Part shown: positions 6,436 through 7,904 of the stretch, piece by piece
How positions within the stretch are numbered: position 1 is the first letter of the stretch
Layout of the letters: every line of letters begins with the position of its first letter
Source of the DNA: an uncultured Campylobacter sp.
Lineage (GTDB): Bacteria; Campylobacterota; Campylobacteria; Campylobacterales; Campylobacteraceae
Assembly: GCA_938041615.1 (NCBI GenBank)
Contig: CALISV010000309.1
Location: 1 to 7,904, forward strand
Direction of reading: 5' to 3'
DNA: 7,904 bases
The notes under the pieces: generated by a model
Told to the model about the DNA's origin: nothing
The model's database searches: none
What the model saw: only the letters and a program-made list of their open reading frames with translations
Position numbers and translations under genes: made by a program

Positions 6436-7242
6436 TCAGGCCTTGGCGTAATAAGTCGTTCCGTTTGAAATATGCTTTTTATAAAGCGTCGTAAACGGCA
6501 CCAGGTCGGCGTGCCCGACGTAGAGCCTACCGTGATCGCTCAAAATTTTATGAAAGCGCTCGACCGTTTTTAGCTTAAATTCCTCGTTAAAATAAATCAT
6601 CATATTTCGCGAGAAAATGATGTCGAATTTGCCGAGCTTAAAGATCGCGTCGTCAAAGATATTTGCCACGCTAAACTCGCATCTAGGCAGCATCTCGCGC
6701 TTGATTTCGTACTTGTCGTCGCGTTTTGTGAAGTAGATATTTTTTTGATTGTCGTTTAGGCGGTGCAAGGAGCGCTCGCTATAAACGCCCTTTTTACAGC
6801 TATCGATAGCCTCGGAGTTTATGTCGATACCCACAATACTGACGCGGTTTACGTCGAGTAAATTTGAGTGCGCTAGCATACCTAGCGAGTACGCCTCGTC
6901 GCCCGTCGAGCACGGCGCGCACAGTATCCGCACGCTATCAAGCTCCTCTCTGGCGTAGTAGATCGCGGCTTGTAGCTGCGGCAACTCTCTGTAAAAATAA
7001 GTCTCGTTCGTGGTGATCAAATTTACGATTTCTTGCCTCATAAAGCGGTCCACGAGGACTTTTGAGCTTAACGCTTCAAAACTTGGAATGCCGTTTGCTT
7101 GGCAGAAATTTATTAGGCGCTGTTTTATCATGTCCTTTTTGGACTCCAGATCCACGCCGCACATATTTTTGACGACTTCGACGAATTTATTCAGCCCCGC
7201 CGCATCGCTAGGAGCGGGCGTCAAATTTGCATTTTCAAGCAT
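6436..7242 (-). CDS. cheR: Chemotaxis protein methyltransferase CheR
   Basis: CheR methylates glutamate side chains of chemoreceptors using S-adenosylmethionine, raising CheA kinase activity and opposing CheB. The 268-residue protein has the helical N-terminal domain (about 16-75). TTNETYFYRE (77-86) is the family signature after it. The Rossmann-like methyltransferase domain follows, with the SAM loop APCSTGDEAYSLGML (109-123; usual form CSTGEEPYS), VGIDINSEAIDSCKKGVY (137-154), FDIIFSRNMMIYF (206-218, usual CRNVLIYF) and GRLYVGHAD (238-246, usual GHSE). All motifs are intact, with mild Campylobacter-like variations. ATG at 7242 is chosen because GAAAGG lies 7 bases upstream on the minus strand. 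It overlaps the end of cheB by 8 bp, so the two are very likely one transcript and translationally coupled. The stop is TGA at 6438-6436. Confidence 0.95.
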   Translation of the reverse strand: MLENANLTPAPSDAAGLNKFVEVVKNMCGVDLESKKDMIKQRLINFCQANGIPSFEALSSKVLVDRFMRQEIVNLITTNETYFYRELPQLQAAIYYAREELDSVRILCAPCSTGDEAYSLGMLAHSNLLDVNRVSIVGIDINSEAIDSCKKGVYSERSLHRLNDNQKNIYFTKRDDKYEIKREMLPRCEFSVANIFDDAIFKLGKFDIIFSRNMMIYFNEEFKLKTVERFHKILSDHGRLYVGHADLVPFTTLYKKHISNGTTYYAKA

Positions 7243-7798
7243 GTAAAAACCTTTCTAGTTCCGCTCTTATACCGCCGATGGGTAGCGACCTTAAATTTGC
7301 GTTGATTTCTTTCGCGCGTTTTGGCATGCCATAGACGATCGCGCTCTCCTCGTTTTCGGCGACGCATTTAGCGCCCGCTTTGTATAGCTCGTTTAGCCCG
7401 CGCGCGCCGTCGTCGCCGATGCCAGTTAGCAGTATCGCCATGACGTCGGCAAATTTGCAAGCCTGCACGCCCGAATGAAAAAGCACATCCACGTTTGGGT
7501 TATACGTGGTCTCTTTCATAGGCGAACACATGCCCGCCGTTAGGGGGCTAGCGGAGATTATCTCGGAGTTTTTTTCGCAGATATATATCGCGCTTTTTAA
7601 CTGCGCGGGCGCGCCCAGCATGACCACCTCCGCCGCGCACTCCTTGTTAAACTGCGAGATAAAACTAGGTATAAACGCTAAGCTCATGTGCTGCGCGATA
7701 ACCACGCTAGCACCGTTTAGCTCAAGCCCTTTAAAAAGCCTTTTTAAATGTCCCGGACCGCCCGTCGAGGCGCCGACTAAGACCAATTTTTGTTTCAA
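7235..7798 (-). CDS. cheB: Receiver-less CheB protein-glutamate methylesterase
   Basis: CheB removes methyl groups from chemoreceptor glutamates and can deamidate glutamines. At 187 residues this is only the catalytic domain; most CheB proteins are near 350 residues, with an N-terminal response-regulator domain. The triad is visible: Ser11 in GASTGGP (9-15), His37 in IAQHM (34-38) and Asp130 in LTGIGDDGARG (124-134). PNVDVLFHS (101-109) and AENEESAIVYGMPKRA (147-162) are further family motifs. The start is TTG at 7798: the protein begins with the conserved KLVLVGASTGG strand-loop, GGA lies 8 bases upstream, and the only nearby ATG (7810) meets a stop after one codon. A second TTG at 7786 is an alternative. 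Receiver-less CheB is known in Campylobacter, where activity is not set by CheA phosphorylation of CheB itself. It is co-transcribed with cheR. Confidence 0.94.
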   Translation of the reverse strand: MKQKLVLVGASTGGPGHLKRLFKGLELNGASVVIAQHMSLAFIPSFISQFNKECAAEVVMLGAPAQLKSAIYICEKNSEIISASPLTAGMCSPMKETTYNPNVDVLFHSGVQACKFADVMAILLTGIGDDGARGLNELYKAGAKCVAENEESAIVYGMPKRAKEINANLRSLPIGGIRAELERFLHA

Positions 7799-7840
7799 AA
7801 TTTATTCCATTTTTGAGTTAATTTTATGGCTATTTTATCT
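7799..7840 (-). promoter_or_regulatory. Putative cheB-cheR promoter and leader with a two-codon ORF
   Basis: On the minus strand TAAAAT (7837-7832), preceded by AGA, resembles a Campylobacter -10. Initiation would fall about 25 bases before the TTG start. The leader holds ATGGAATAA (7810-7802), a start codon, one Glu codon and a stop, in the same frame as cheB and overlapping its weak GGA ribosome binding site. No -35 and no sigma28 or sigma54 motif was recognised. Confidence 0.4.
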
Positions 7841-7904
7841 TTATTTGTATTAAATTTAGCTATAAGGCAGAATACATAAAATAATGCAAATAATTTTACG
7901 CTAA
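7841..7904. other. AT-rich sequence upstream of cheB at the window edge
   Basis: These bases are AT-rich, with runs such as AAAATAATGCAAATAATTTT, and hold no supported gene. They probably belong to the cheB upstream region; the next gene lies outside the window. Confidence 0.5.

Noticed and set aside
7808..7810. ATG as the start of cheB
   Set aside because: It is in frame but followed after one Glu codon by TAA, so it cannot begin the CheB protein.
7506..7853. Plus-strand 115-codon frame opposite cheB
   Set aside because: It is antisense to a clearly conserved CheB catalytic domain and shows no family features.
1..7904. CRISPR array, tRNA or rRNA genes, transposase, phage or defence genes
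   Set aside because: No regularly spaced identical repeats, no cloverleaf or CCA-type tRNA ends, and no matching protein motifs were found on either strand. The repeats at 6181-6240 are only two degenerate units.

Overview
The window looks like chromosomal DNA from a Campylobacter-type epsilonproteobacterium. The evidence is the gene set (a lone atpB, gatB, gpsA, and a cheB lacking a receiver domain beside cheR), AT-rich TAAAAT-type -10 boxes without clear -35 boxes, and abundant AAATTT words in spacers and genes. The base composition is richer in G+C than expected for C. jejuni, which suggests the C. curvus/concisus/showae/rectus side of the genus. That placement is inference, not a database result.

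Layout. Bases 1-608 (+) hold the 3' part of a TSUP (TauE/SafE, YfcA-like) membrane transporter that enters from the left edge. Next on + come three housekeeping genes, each with its own short spacer and a plausible promoter: atpB (756-1463, ATP synthase a subunit), gatB (1590-3011, amidotransferase subunit B) and gpsA (3145-4035, glycerol-3-phosphate dehydrogenase). A convergent spacer of 211 bp follows. Then a very AT-rich minus-strand gene (4247-4816) encodes an unrecognised two-helix membrane protein. It starts at TTG, with a strong Shine-Dalgarno and a near-consensus sigma70 promoter. Divergent from it is an exported family 3 glycoside hydrolase of the NagZ type (5002-6084, +). A 351-bp convergent spacer (6085-6435) is packed with AAATTT words and inverted repeats. 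The right end is a minus-strand cheB-cheR pair (7235-7798 and 6436-7242) that overlaps by 8 bp.

How the genes work together. There is no single pathway. atpB, gatB and gpsA serve energy, translation and phospholipid precursor supply. The NagZ-like protein would act on muropeptides or other beta-N-acetylhexosaminides outside the cytoplasm. CheB and CheR set chemoreceptor methylation as an opposing pair, but this CheB has no phosphorylation domain.

No CRISPR array, phage, transposase or defence system was seen. The two stretches the ordinary annotation does not explain are the repeat-dense spacer at 6085-6435 and the AT-rich orphan membrane gene at 4247-4816.
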